DNA of 6,313 nucleotides from Bacteroidota bacterium (GTDB lineage: Bacteria > Bacteroidota > Bacteroidia > Bacteroidales > VadinHA17): positions 1-6,313 of the forward strand of contig JADFUQ010000138.1 of NCBI GenBank assembly GCA_015222065.1. The letters run 5' to 3'. The position numbers and the translations under genes are program-made. The notes under the pieces were generated by a model. It worked only from the letters and a program-made list of their open reading frames with translations. It was not told the origin of the DNA and ran no database searches. Positions within the stretch are counted from its first letter, which is position 1. The number at the start of each line of letters is the position of its first letter. This document shows positions 1 through 6,313 of the stretch, piece after piece.

Positions 1-30
1 GGAGAAGATGAGAAGGGGAGAAGATGAGAA
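1..30. repeat. 14-bp direct repeat, two copies
   Basis: The sequence GGAGAAGATGAGAA occurs exactly at 1-14 and again at 17-30, separated by GG (period 16). It may continue to the left of the window. It is part of the purine-rich leader and has no recognised function. Confidence 0.8.
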
Positions 31-55
31 AAGAAGTAGGGAGTATGGAGAAAAA

Positions 56-83
56 GGCAGAAGGCAGAAGGCAGAAGGCAAAA
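56..83. repeat. Heptanucleotide tandem repeat GGCAGAA
   Basis: Three perfect copies of GGCAGAA lie at 56-62, 63-69 and 70-76, followed by a degenerate fourth copy, GGCAAAA, at 77-83. The unit length is not a multiple of three and the tract is 36 bp from the CDF start codon. Slippage would therefore change leader length but not a reading frame of a recognised gene. Confidence 0.85.
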
Positions 84-119
84 GTAAGAAATAAGAGAAG
101 AAAATAAGAAGTAAAAAAA

Positions 120-1037
120 ATGAAGTCTGAAAGCCAGATGTATTTTAATGAAACTCAAAATAGAAAAAATAATCTGCTTGCTTTTTCTGAAGGCTGGATA
201 TCAATTGGTGTTAATATTCTGCTTTTTGGGTTAAAATTGTGGGCAGGTATTGTTTCAGGTTCTGTTGCAATTATTGCTGATGCATGGCATACATTAACTG
301 ATTCAGTTAGCTCAGTTATAGTGCTCATTGGTGTAAAGGTTTCAAAAAAACCACCTGATAAGCGCCACCCTTTTGGTCATGGCAGAGCTGAGCTTATCTC
401 AACTCTTTTTATAGCATTTTTTTTAGGATGGGTTGCAATTCATTTTGCGGCAGAGTCAATTGAAAAGTTAAAGCATAATGAACCGGCCGATTTCGGAACT
501 TTTGCAATTATTGTTACAATTGTATCTGTTGTGCTGAAAGAAGCGCTTGCCAGGTATGCTTTTTGGGTTAGCAGGAAGATCGGTTTTAAATCGATGAAAG
601 CCGATGGCTGGCATCATCGTACTGATGCTATTTCATCTTTGGTTATTCTTATCGGTATTCTGTTTGGCAGATTATACTGGTGGGTAGATGGAGTGCTTGG
701 ACTTGCTGTATCAGTAATGATTTTATATAGTGGTTATAAGATAATGCAGGAAGCAGTCAGTTCACTGCTTGGAGAAAAAGCTAAACCTGACCTCATGGAA
801 AAAATAAAAAGAATTGCTGATTCAGTTACGGAAATGGATATTCATATACACGATTTGCGTTTGCACGATTATGTTAATCATAAAGAATTAACCTGTCATA
901 TTGTATTACCAAAAGACATGAGTCTGGAAGATGCTCATGAGATCACTACGCAGATTGAAGACAGGATATTTAAAGAAACTTTGATTGAAACCACGATCCA
1001 TTGTGAGCCCAGGGATCTCACGAGCAAAGATAAATAA
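120..1037 (+). CDS. Cation diffusion facilitator (CDF) family metal exporter, probably Zn2+-type
   Basis: This 305-residue inner-membrane antiporter should export divalent metal, most likely zinc, from the cytoplasm in exchange for protons. Six hydrophobic segments are visible at about residues 26-47, 49-72, 92-112, 125-148, 170-188 and 190-207, followed by a cytoplasmic ferredoxin-like domain (about 215-298). The transport site is complete: H57xxxD61 in TM2 and H165xxxD169 in TM5. The HxxxD/HxxxD pair is usual for zinc exporters, whereas FieF/YiiP has DxxxD in TM2. A second metal site like that of YiiP is seen as D80, H83 and H87 in the loop DKRHPFGHG. The C-terminal domain is His-rich (H242, H244, H249, H260, H273) and ends in the family-like HCEP (294-297). 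The ATG at 120 follows an A-rich run without Shine-Dalgarno sequence; Met7 (138) is a possible alternative start. Length is normal for the family. The metal is inferred, not shown. Confidence 0.93.
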   Translation: MKSESQMYFNETQNRKNNLLAFSEGWISIGVNILLFGLKLWAGIVSGSVAIIADAWHTLTDSVSSVIVLIGVKVSKKPPDKRHPFGHGRAELISTLFIAFFLGWVAIHFAAESIEKLKHNEPADFGTFAIIVTIVSVVLKEALARYAFWVSRKIGFKSMKADGWHHRTDAISSLVILIGILFGRLYWWVDGVLGLAVSVMILYSGYKIMQEAVSSLLGEKAKPDLMEKIKRIADSVTEMDIHIHDLRLHDYVNHKELTCHIVLPKDMSLEDAHEITTQIEDRIFKETLIETTIHCEPRDLTSKDK

Positions 1038-1061
1038 TTAAAATTGTGTGTTGATAATATA
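1038..1061. other. Convergent gene junction without a visible terminator
   Basis: Only 24 bp separate the stop codon of the CDF gene from the stop codon of the minus-strand phosphatase gene. The gap is AT-rich and contains no GC-rich hairpin followed by a T-run on either strand. A 9-bp direct repeat, ATTAAAATT, lies at 1037-1045 and 1061-1069, overlapping both stop codons. Transcripts from the two sides probably overlap at their 3' ends. Confidence 0.6.
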
Positions 1062-3671
1062 TTAAAATTCTACAGTTATTTGTTTTTCAGAATCTTTGCT
1101 TACTGATGCAACTTCTTTAAGAATTTTTTCCATATTTTTATCAGGATCACCTATCTTGATTGTATATTTTCCTTCCCTAAATACTTTAGGTCGAAAAGTG
1201 TTTCCATTTATCCGTAATGTATATACAATTCCTTTATTTGTTTCATCAATAATCTGGATAACAGGATTGGTTATTCCTTCGACAACGATCTCAGGAATGT
1301 AAGCAACGGCTTCCTTTCCGAAATTATCAAGCTGGTTTATTATTATGGGCCAGTCATTATATTGCCTGGCATCTGGTTTTGACGGATCGACAAATCTTGG
1401 CCAGCATTCGATAGTAATATCCCTGGTATCTTTATTAAACCTGACTATCCCATATCCGGTAGCACGGTCATACAGGTTAGATGGTTTTTTCCCTGTAAAA
1501 ACAGGGTTTGAGACAGCATATACTGTTATCCTATTTCCAAAACCATCCAGAAAATCACCTGTATATTTTGGAGCACCCGGTTTGGTGTTCTTTCCGGGTT
1601 CTTCCGGGAACCACCTCCGTGGCCAGATATTGGAAATTGCCGGAACACAAAGTGCAAAGCCTCCGTCATGCCATTGATCCACACCGTATTGTATTGTGCT
1701 TCCAAGATGCTGGTCACCGGCAATATGCAGGGCAAACCCTTTTCTCATTGCCTTAATTGCATTGTTCCTTCCTGTTTGTGGCCACCCGTCTGAATCCATA
1801 TCCTGAACAGGTCTGTCATCAGGAGGATATTCCCCTTCGTTAAGGATACGAAGCTTTGGTACATTGCGGTCATGGTGTTCACTTTTAGGTAGTGTGGCAA
1901 CATTGGCAAAAATTGTTTGCGACAACACAACTTTCATCCAGGTTTTACCGGACCAATCTTGTGCCCACTGATCAAGAAAATCAAGCTGACGCTGACCCAG
2001 AAGAACAGCACCCTGTACATTTCCCTGTGTAGCTGCATTCCAGTTACAATTTTGTGCCCAGCCATTGTCGATCTCTGCTTCAGGTAGCAAGGGTCCTGGT
2101 GCGGACTTAAATTTTCTGTCTTCAATAATGGCAAAACTTATTCCCGCGTACTGAAGTTCAGTATAATAAACGCCGATACCTTGTTTTATTGGAGTTGGAT
2201 CAAATGGATCAGGCAGGTGACTGGTTTGTGTCCTTTCTACCATTTTTACCCATTCAGCAGGCATTTTATATCCACCCATATCCTGAGCGGGACTTCCTGA
2301 TAAATCCTGTGGTGTTGCTTTCCCTCCTGCACCCCAGAGATTTCCATGGTATATATCGTGATCATCAGGGATACTTACGGTTGGCCTGTCTCTAAGCAGA
2401 TCGCCATATGCCCAGCCATAGATGTACCATTTTCGCAGATAATCAAGCATGGCTTTGTTTACTGGTGAACGTTGAACACCAAAACCGGCTACTCCTTCGT
2501 ATATCTGATCTCCAGAGAAGAACAGGAGATCGGGATCATGGTACTTAATAGCTTTTACCAGGTCTTTATTAGGGAATCCAAGATCATTGTTTCCTGTAAA
2601 AGCTGCTACAACAATTTCATTTTTATCATTAGGTTCTTTTCTTATAATTCCTTCACGGGAAAAGGTTTCCAATTCATTGTTTTGTGTAATTAGCTTAAAT
2701 GACAGGCGATAGGGGATATCTGAGGAATAATCCCAGTTTTCAACTCTAATAGTAGCGGTTCTTGAAAATTCGTCAATAACTGATTCTCCAACAGTTTTCC
2801 AGTTGCCATCTTGTTCCTCTATTTCCAGGATAACTTTTTCTTCGTCTTTATTACAGACAGGAGGCAACTGGACTGTCATTTTTAGTATTCCATCTGTAAG
2901 AGTGTACTGCGAGAATAGAATAGGTCCGAACCGGCGTTCCGGATAGCATTTTACCTTATTTCCTGAAATTTCCCAGTTATCAAACCAGCAACTGGATTCT
3001 TCCCTGGTTTTTTCTGCATCAGGAAAGTTACTTACCAGGGCAAGACTTCCCTGTATATCATTTTTGGAGAGTCCGTTTTTTACGATACCGGTTAGTAATT
3101 CACCTGTTTCCCGGTTGATTGCCTCGAGAACCAGATCGTAGCTATTCCCATTTTGTTTTCCTGTAGCTCTTAATATTATTCCTTTTTCCAGGTATGGCTT
3201 TAGTGCTTTTGCATTTCCATTGTGTTTAACATTAGGTTCACCAATAAAAAGATCGCCTGAAGTGGTTACACCAAGGTTTAGTCCTTTCCCGTAAATTGCA
3301 TCATCACGATAATCATCAAATTCCCCTTTTGCACCGATACGTATGCCTATCCAGTTGTTATCTGATGATTCATTTTTAGGATTTATTAATCCGGTCGTAA
3401 CAGATACCGAAAAGTCTCCATCGTTTTCACTTAACCTGCAAGTGAGGAGGTTGATATTCCTGTTCAGGTCAGAAACAAGGCAATTGATCCTGCCATCATT
3501 TATCTCCCAATCCTGGAGCCGGTTAGCCCAGAAATCCGGACCAAGCCATGTACGATTGATATTATCCGGCCAATGATGACTGAACTCGTTAAACGGTTCT
3601 GATTTTTTTGTACATGAATTTCCTGCAAACAAAAATATTGCGAGAATGATTTTTACTGAATTTTTCAACAT
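1062..3671 (-). CDS. PhoD-like metallophosphatase lipoprotein with N-terminal beta-sandwich region
   Basis: The 869-residue product is a predicted secreted phosphoesterase of the PhoD-like branch of metallophosphatases. It begins with a charged and hydrophobic signal peptide ending at Cys20 (AGNSC, an imperfect lipobox), so it is probably lipid-anchored in the cell envelope. Residues about 45-240 look like a LamG/concanavalin-type beta-sandwich, closing with CWFDNWEISG (228-237). A linker beta domain follows at about 250-345. The phosphatase core spans about 350-760, with GDQIYEG (387-393), PDDHD (435-439), EDRK (517-520) and AGDQHLGS (651-658) as metal and active-site motifs. A C-terminal beta-rich tail (785-869) completes it. 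The position where PhoD has an iron-binding Cys (SCQ motif) appears to read FTGNND (358-363) here, without Cys. The gene starts 21 bp after the cytochrome stop, with an A-rich leader and no Shine-Dalgarno sequence, and is probably cotranscribed. The substrate cannot be told from sequence; a diesterase or phospholipase D-like activity is equally possible. Confidence 0.85.
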   Translation of the reverse strand: MLKNSVKIILAIFLFAGNSCTKKSEPFNEFSHHWPDNINRTWLGPDFWANRLQDWEINDGRINCLVSDLNRNINLLTCRLSENDGDFSVSVTTGLINPKNESSDNNWIGIRIGAKGEFDDYRDDAIYGKGLNLGVTTSGDLFIGEPNVKHNGNAKALKPYLEKGIILRATGKQNGNSYDLVLEAINRETGELLTGIVKNGLSKNDIQGSLALVSNFPDAEKTREESSCWFDNWEISGNKVKCYPERRFGPILFSQYTLTDGILKMTVQLPPVCNKDEEKVILEIEEQDGNWKTVGESVIDEFSRTATIRVENWDYSSDIPYRLSFKLITQNNELETFSREGIIRKEPNDKNEIVVAAFTGNNDLGFPNKDLVKAIKYHDPDLLFFSGDQIYEGVAGFGVQRSPVNKAMLDYLRKWYIYGWAYGDLLRDRPTVSIPDDHDIYHGNLWGAGGKATPQDLSGSPAQDMGGYKMPAEWVKMVERTQTSHLPDPFDPTPIKQGIGVYYTELQYAGISFAIIEDRKFKSAPGPLLPEAEIDNGWAQNCNWNAATQGNVQGAVLLGQRQLDFLDQWAQDWSGKTWMKVVLSQTIFANVATLPKSEHHDRNVPKLRILNEGEYPPDDRPVQDMDSDGWPQTGRNNAIKAMRKGFALHIAGDQHLGSTIQYGVDQWHDGGFALCVPAISNIWPRRWFPEEPGKNTKPGAPKYTGDFLDGFGNRITVYAVSNPVFTGKKPSNLYDRATGYGIVRFNKDTRDITIECWPRFVDPSKPDARQYNDWPIIINQLDNFGKEAVAYIPEIVVEGITNPVIQIIDETNKGIVYTLRINGNTFRPKVFREGKYTIKIGDPDKNMEKILKEVASVSKDSEKQITVEF

Positions 3672-3692
3672 AATATCATATTTTTTTACATA

Positions 3693-6074
3693 TTACTTAT
3701 TACCTGGATCACCAGATTGTTCCAGACTATTCAATTTATTATTTAGTTGAATTTTAATTTGCGCAGGCACAGATCCAGATTTCATGCTTTCCTTGTATAA
3801 AGAAACGGCTTTTTGTTTGTAACCTGATTCTTCATAAATATTCCCAAGTAAGAAGATTGCATCTACATAACCTGGATCTTTTTTCAGGATTATTTTCAGC
3901 TCACCGGTTGCTTGTTTAGTTTGTCCGTTCTGATTCAGGAAAAATGCATAGGTATATCCGTATTTTAGATTGTCAGGATTAGATTTCCATGCCTGCCCGC
4001 TGTATTCGATTGCTTTATCCGGTTTTTCTTTGGCTATAAGAATACTAAGATTATATGCTGAAACTGCAGATTCAGGATTTATTTCAAGAACTTTTTCCAG
4101 GTATTCAATTGCCATATCTGATTTACCTGTTTCTGCAGACAGAAGTCCCATATTCAGATTTGCTGCTTCGCTTTCCGGGTCTATCTCAAGCGCTTGTTGC
4201 AAACTTCTTTCAGCATTTGCAGGGTCATTAAGCTGTGAATATGCTATACTGCTGTTTATTAAAGGTTCGAGCGCCTGATCGTACAGTTTGTTGGCAGTTT
4301 CATATGATAGGATAGCTTTATTAAGCTGCCCCTGGTAATGGTAAAAGTTTCCCAGATTGTAATGAGAACTCCAGTCATCAGGCCGTGTAACCAGGGAATT
4401 TTTATATTCTTCAAGAACATTGTTTACAATTTGTTTTTCCTCAGTAGTGAATTCATAAATTGGAACAGCTGATAATGAAGATGCTGCCGCAAGTCTGACT
4501 ACCCTGTATTTGTCTTTTGCTGCCTTGAGCAATTTTTTAATTACTTCAGAATGGGGATTCGAAATCATGGCATTTGCAGCGGCTGACCTGACAAGCGGGG
4601 ATTTATGATCAAGTTTCTTTTCAATAGATGGCCATTTTTCTTCAGATTCACAACCCGTAAGCAGGCGTATCAGAGAGGTAGTAAATACAGCATCCATCCG
4701 GCTACTATTCAGAGCTTCAAGCATCTTATCCAGGTTACTCCAGTCATGTTTACGTGCTGCATTTATTAAACCGGCATTGTACAGAACCGGTGCTTGGTAA
4801 TCCCGGTTTCTCCATTCTCTTACAAACTTATCTGCCCATTCAGGACTCATATCATCATGGCATATATTACATGCATTGGGTGATTCAAATTTGATGGTGG
4901 CTGAAGGCATTGGTGGTCTCATGGAGTGGTCGCTCCTAATCATCCTTCCGAATTTAGTTTTAGGCATGTGACAGTTTATGCATCGACTACCCTCACTATC
5001 AGAAGGATGAAAAGTATGTGCTTCAGGATTATTGACATTCTCCTTGTGACAAGGTAAACAAGCCCGGTTTCCTACGGCTACAGTGCCGTGAAAACGATAC
5101 CTGCCACTTGAAGTATGACAATGTATGCAGTCAAGCTGACCTGATTGCACACATTTACTTTGCATCCATGTGGTATGTGTGTAATTTTCCCCCAGATCTC
5201 TGCCATCGGGATAAAAATCAGGATTTTCGAGAGTAATGAGATCAAAATGGTTAAAAAATGTTTCTCCCGGTGGATAAGATGAAGTAAGAGGTCTCATCTT
5301 AGCATGACACGATGCACAGGAAGAATTATGCTGGTCGTGAGTAAATGTTTTTGTAATAATTATTTTAAGATCTTCAGGTATAATTCCTTCTCCGGCTTCC
5401 TCACAAACACGGATATGTTCTCTGCAGGGTCCATGACAGGTTTCACAGTTAATTCCGGTTTCTTCCCATAAAGTATTATAGGTGAGTGTATTCATGTCGA
5501 AATTAGTAGCCAGCTGACTGACATGGCAGCTATAACAGGTGGTATTAAAAGTGTAGAGATGATCTTTCCAGCTAATCGCTTCATCAGGCATATCATTGGC
5601 GAAATGGCGAATTGCACTTTTGGGATTGTCGTACCAGATTGAGTCGTTCAAATCATAAGCCAGGGGGAGTGTCTGTAAACGTCCTTTAGTAATTGGTGTA
5701 AGAAAATAATATACGTTTTTTCCTCCGAGTGCCCAGGTAGCTGTATACTTGTTTGACTGGTTACCGTCTGTTTCAAGGCAAATAAGAGTGGTGTCTTCAA
5801 TTATTATCCGGTATTTTTTCCCTTCAATCAGAATATCTTGTTCCATAGGAGGAACCTTAGTTTTAAGAAATGATGCAGTTATTGGTTGCATTGCCAGTCC
5901 GTGATGGGAGTTAGCCCAAAGCCCGTAAAATTCTTCATGACAACTCATGCAGCTTTGAGAACCGGTGTATTCGTTGGGAGTTTCTTCCCTGCTTTGATTA
6001 TTACATCCTGAATAGGAAAGTACTATAATGAGTATTATTAATGGTATTAATAGCAAGAAAAATTTGTTTTTCAT
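3693..6074 (-). CDS. Octaheme c-type cytochrome lipoprotein with HEAT-like and TPR repeats
   Basis: This 793-residue protein should be an extracytoplasmic electron carrier. Eight CxxCH heme-binding motifs are present, at residues 42-46, 180-184, 210-214, 253-257, 316-320, 339-343, 365-369 and 402-406, resembling the cytochrome c554-like proteins fused to TPRs. Characteristic segments include LQTLPLAYD (134-142) and PNACNICH (399-406). A heme-free insert of about 130 residues separates hemes 1 and 2. Residues about 473-538 form HEAT-like helical pairs (SPLVRSAAANAM, YRVVRLAAASSL), and about 568-770 hold roughly six TPR units for protein contacts. The signal peptide is strongly hydrophobic and ends at SYSGC, with Cys24 as the likely lipidated residue. 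The start chosen is ATG at 6074, because it gives a compact signal peptide (MKNKFF followed by a hydrophobic core). A longer frame to 6125 would need a TTG start and would add 17 polar or Cys-containing residues in front of it. It is the first gene of a likely two-gene operon. Redox partner and substrate are unknown. Confidence 0.9.
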   Translation of the reverse strand: MKNKFFLLLIPLIILIIVLSYSGCNNQSREETPNEYTGSQSCMSCHEEFYGLWANSHHGLAMQPITASFLKTKVPPMEQDILIEGKKYRIIIEDTTLICLETDGNQSNKYTATWALGGKNVYYFLTPITKGRLQTLPLAYDLNDSIWYDNPKSAIRHFANDMPDEAISWKDHLYTFNTTCYSCHVSQLATNFDMNTLTYNTLWEETGINCETCHGPCREHIRVCEEAGEGIIPEDLKIIITKTFTHDQHNSSCASCHAKMRPLTSSYPPGETFFNHFDLITLENPDFYPDGRDLGENYTHTTWMQSKCVQSGQLDCIHCHTSSGRYRFHGTVAVGNRACLPCHKENVNNPEAHTFHPSDSEGSRCINCHMPKTKFGRMIRSDHSMRPPMPSATIKFESPNACNICHDDMSPEWADKFVREWRNRDYQAPVLYNAGLINAARKHDWSNLDKMLEALNSSRMDAVFTTSLIRLLTGCESEEKWPSIEKKLDHKSPLVRSAAANAMISNPHSEVIKKLLKAAKDKYRVVRLAAASSLSAVPIYEFTTEEKQIVNNVLEEYKNSLVTRPDDWSSHYNLGNFYHYQGQLNKAILSYETANKLYDQALEPLINSSIAYSQLNDPANAERSLQQALEIDPESEAANLNMGLLSAETGKSDMAIEYLEKVLEINPESAVSAYNLSILIAKEKPDKAIEYSGQAWKSNPDNLKYGYTYAFFLNQNGQTKQATGELKIILKKDPGYVDAIFLLGNIYEESGYKQKAVSLYKESMKSGSVPAQIKIQLNNKLNSLEQSGDPGNK

Positions 6075-6122
6075 CGAAGAGATATTTTGGGTGGTGAATT
6101 TACATATCTTACAGAGTAGTAA

Positions 6123-6133
6123 CAAATATTATA
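6123..6133 (-). promoter_or_regulatory. Possible promoter -10/-7 element of the cytochrome-phosphatase operon
   Basis: Reading the minus strand, TATAATATTTG lies about 50 bases upstream of the ATG at 6074. It contains a perfect TATAAT and, overlapping it, a one-mismatch version of the Bacteroidota TAnnTTTG element (AATATTTG). No well-spaced upstream element was found: a TTGACT is 26 bases from TATAAT, too far for normal spacing. The call is tentative. Confidence 0.25.
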
Positions 6134-6138
6134 AGAGA

Positions 6139-6155
6139 TTTCAGGAAACCTGAAA
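6139..6155. repeat. Perfect inverted repeat upstream of the cytochrome operon
   Basis: TTTCAGG (6139-6145) and CCTGAAA (6149-6155) are exact reverse complements around an AAA loop. It sits just upstream of the possible promoter element, so it could be an operator. Alternatively it is a degenerate outlier of the neighbouring repeat family, with which it shares TTTCA/TGAAA arms. It is too short to decide. Confidence 0.5.
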
Positions 6156-6172
6156 CCAGAGTCAAGGCAAAA

Positions 6173-6217
6173 GCTTGCCACGTTTACCCCATGAAATCCT
6201 TTTTATTTCATCGGGGT
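6173..6217. repeat. REP-like structured repeat, unit 1 (simple hairpin)
   Basis: The unit starts with GCTTGCC, then a short spacer, then a 12-bp stem. The left arm ACCCCATGAAAT (6186-6197) pairs with the right arm at 6205-6217, which carries a single bulged C at 6212. The loop is CCTTTTT (6198-6204). The first 25 bases match the start of unit 2 at 19 positions. The stem can extend by A/T and G-T pairs beyond both ends. It carries no coding potential. Confidence 0.75.
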
Positions 6218-6227
6218 GAAATGCGAC

Positions 6228-6294
6228 GCTTGCCCTGTTCACCCTGTGAAACAGCAACTTTGTTGCTCCCAGCTATGCTGGGGTTTCACAGGGT
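6228..6294. repeat. REP-like structured repeat, unit 2 (three-way junction)
   Basis: The unit begins with the same GCTTGCC lead as unit 1. The outer stem ACCCTGTGAAAC (6241-6252) pairs perfectly with GTTTCACAGGGT (6283-6294). Between the arms lie two perfect 6-bp hairpins: AGCAAC-TTT-GTTGCT (6253-6267) and CCCAGC-TAT-GCTGGG (6268-6282). No unpaired base separates outer stem, hairpin 1 and hairpin 2, so 48 of 54 bases are paired. There is no T-run after it on the plus strand, which argues against a simple terminator in that direction. Length, intergenic position and the paired partner unit suggest a REP-type or non-autonomous mobile element. Confidence 0.8.
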
Positions 6295-6313
6295 AAAATT
6301 TGAGGTACGAAAA

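Larger units (their letters stand above)
1..119. other. Purine-rich, low-complexity leader upstream of the CDF gene
   Basis: By direct count 106 of 119 bases on the plus strand are purines (13 pyrimidines). The segment contains two nested short repeat families, listed separately, and ends in an A-rich run directly before the start codon at 120. No Bacteroidota-type promoter (TTTG followed by TAnnTTTG) and no Shine-Dalgarno sequence are visible, so the promoter of the CDF gene probably lies left of the window or is unconventional. Polypurine tracts can form triplex or slipped structures, but no function is shown here. Confidence 0.7.

Noticed and set aside
8..94. Small open frame of 28 codons (ATG at 8, TAA at 92-94) in the purine-rich leader
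   Set aside because: The product would be almost entirely Arg, Lys, Glu and Gly, dictated by the purine bias and the heptamer repeat; there is no sign of coding selection.
1345..1677. Plus-strand open frame of 110 codons inside the phosphatase gene
   Set aside because: It is antisense to a well-conserved phosphatase core and shows no recognisable domain; it is a shadow of the minus-strand gene, like the other short frames in this region.
3970..4278. Plus-strand open frame of 102 codons inside the cytochrome gene
   Set aside because: It lies antisense to the TPR region, whose repeat periodicity explains the absence of stops; no family features are seen.
6075..6125. N-terminal extension of the cytochrome, including a CKIC pair that looks like a partial heme motif
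   Set aside because: It needs a TTG start, lacks the His of CxxCH, and would put polar residues in front of an otherwise standard lipoprotein signal peptide starting at ATG 6074.
6241..6294. Intrinsic transcription terminator
   Set aside because: The structure is branched rather than a single hairpin and is followed on the plus strand by AAAA rather than a T-run. On the minus strand it lies upstream of, not after, the cytochrome operon. A gene to the right ending here cannot be excluded.
6173..6294. CRISPR array or integron attC site
   Set aside because: There are only two diverged, self-complementary units without equal-length spacers, no cas or integrase gene is in the window, and no attC core boxes were recognised.

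Overview
The window is most likely from a Bacteroidota genome, perhaps an environmental member of the Marinilabiliales/Prolixibacteraceae type. This rests on AT-rich DNA, start codons without Shine-Dalgarno sequences but with A/T-rich leaders, two large lipoproteins, and the protein families present. The taxonomic placement is inference; no rRNA or marker gene is present.

Layout: positions 1-119 are an 89% purine, repeat-rich leader. Positions 120-1037 (+) encode a cation diffusion facilitator (CDF) metal exporter with complete Zn-type metal sites. A 24-bp gap separates it from a convergent two-gene unit on the minus strand. In transcription order, the first gene of that unit is an octaheme c-type cytochrome lipoprotein with HEAT-like and TPR repeats (6074-3693). 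It is followed after 21 bp by a PhoD-like metallophosphatase lipoprotein (3671-1062). No tRNA, rRNA, CRISPR array, IS transposase or broken gene was seen.

The minus-strand pair is probably cotranscribed. Both products carry lipoprotein-type signal peptides, so they should work outside the cytoplasm, the first as a heme electron carrier with a protein-interaction tail and the second as a phosphoesterase with an N-terminal beta-sandwich region. A shared pathway is suggested only by operon context. The CDF exporter is convergent and probably unrelated.

The most unusual element is non-coding. Positions 6173-6294, upstream of the cytochrome gene, hold two related REP-like units that share a 25-nt left part (19/25 identical). 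Each forms a 12-bp stem, and the three differences inside the left stem arm are all compensated in the right arm. In the second unit the loop is replaced by two perfect 6-bp hairpins that abut each other and the outer stem with no unpaired bases, giving a 54-nt three-way junction with only six unpaired loop bases. This looks like a structured mobile or REP-type element whose mobilising enzyme, if any, lies outside the window.
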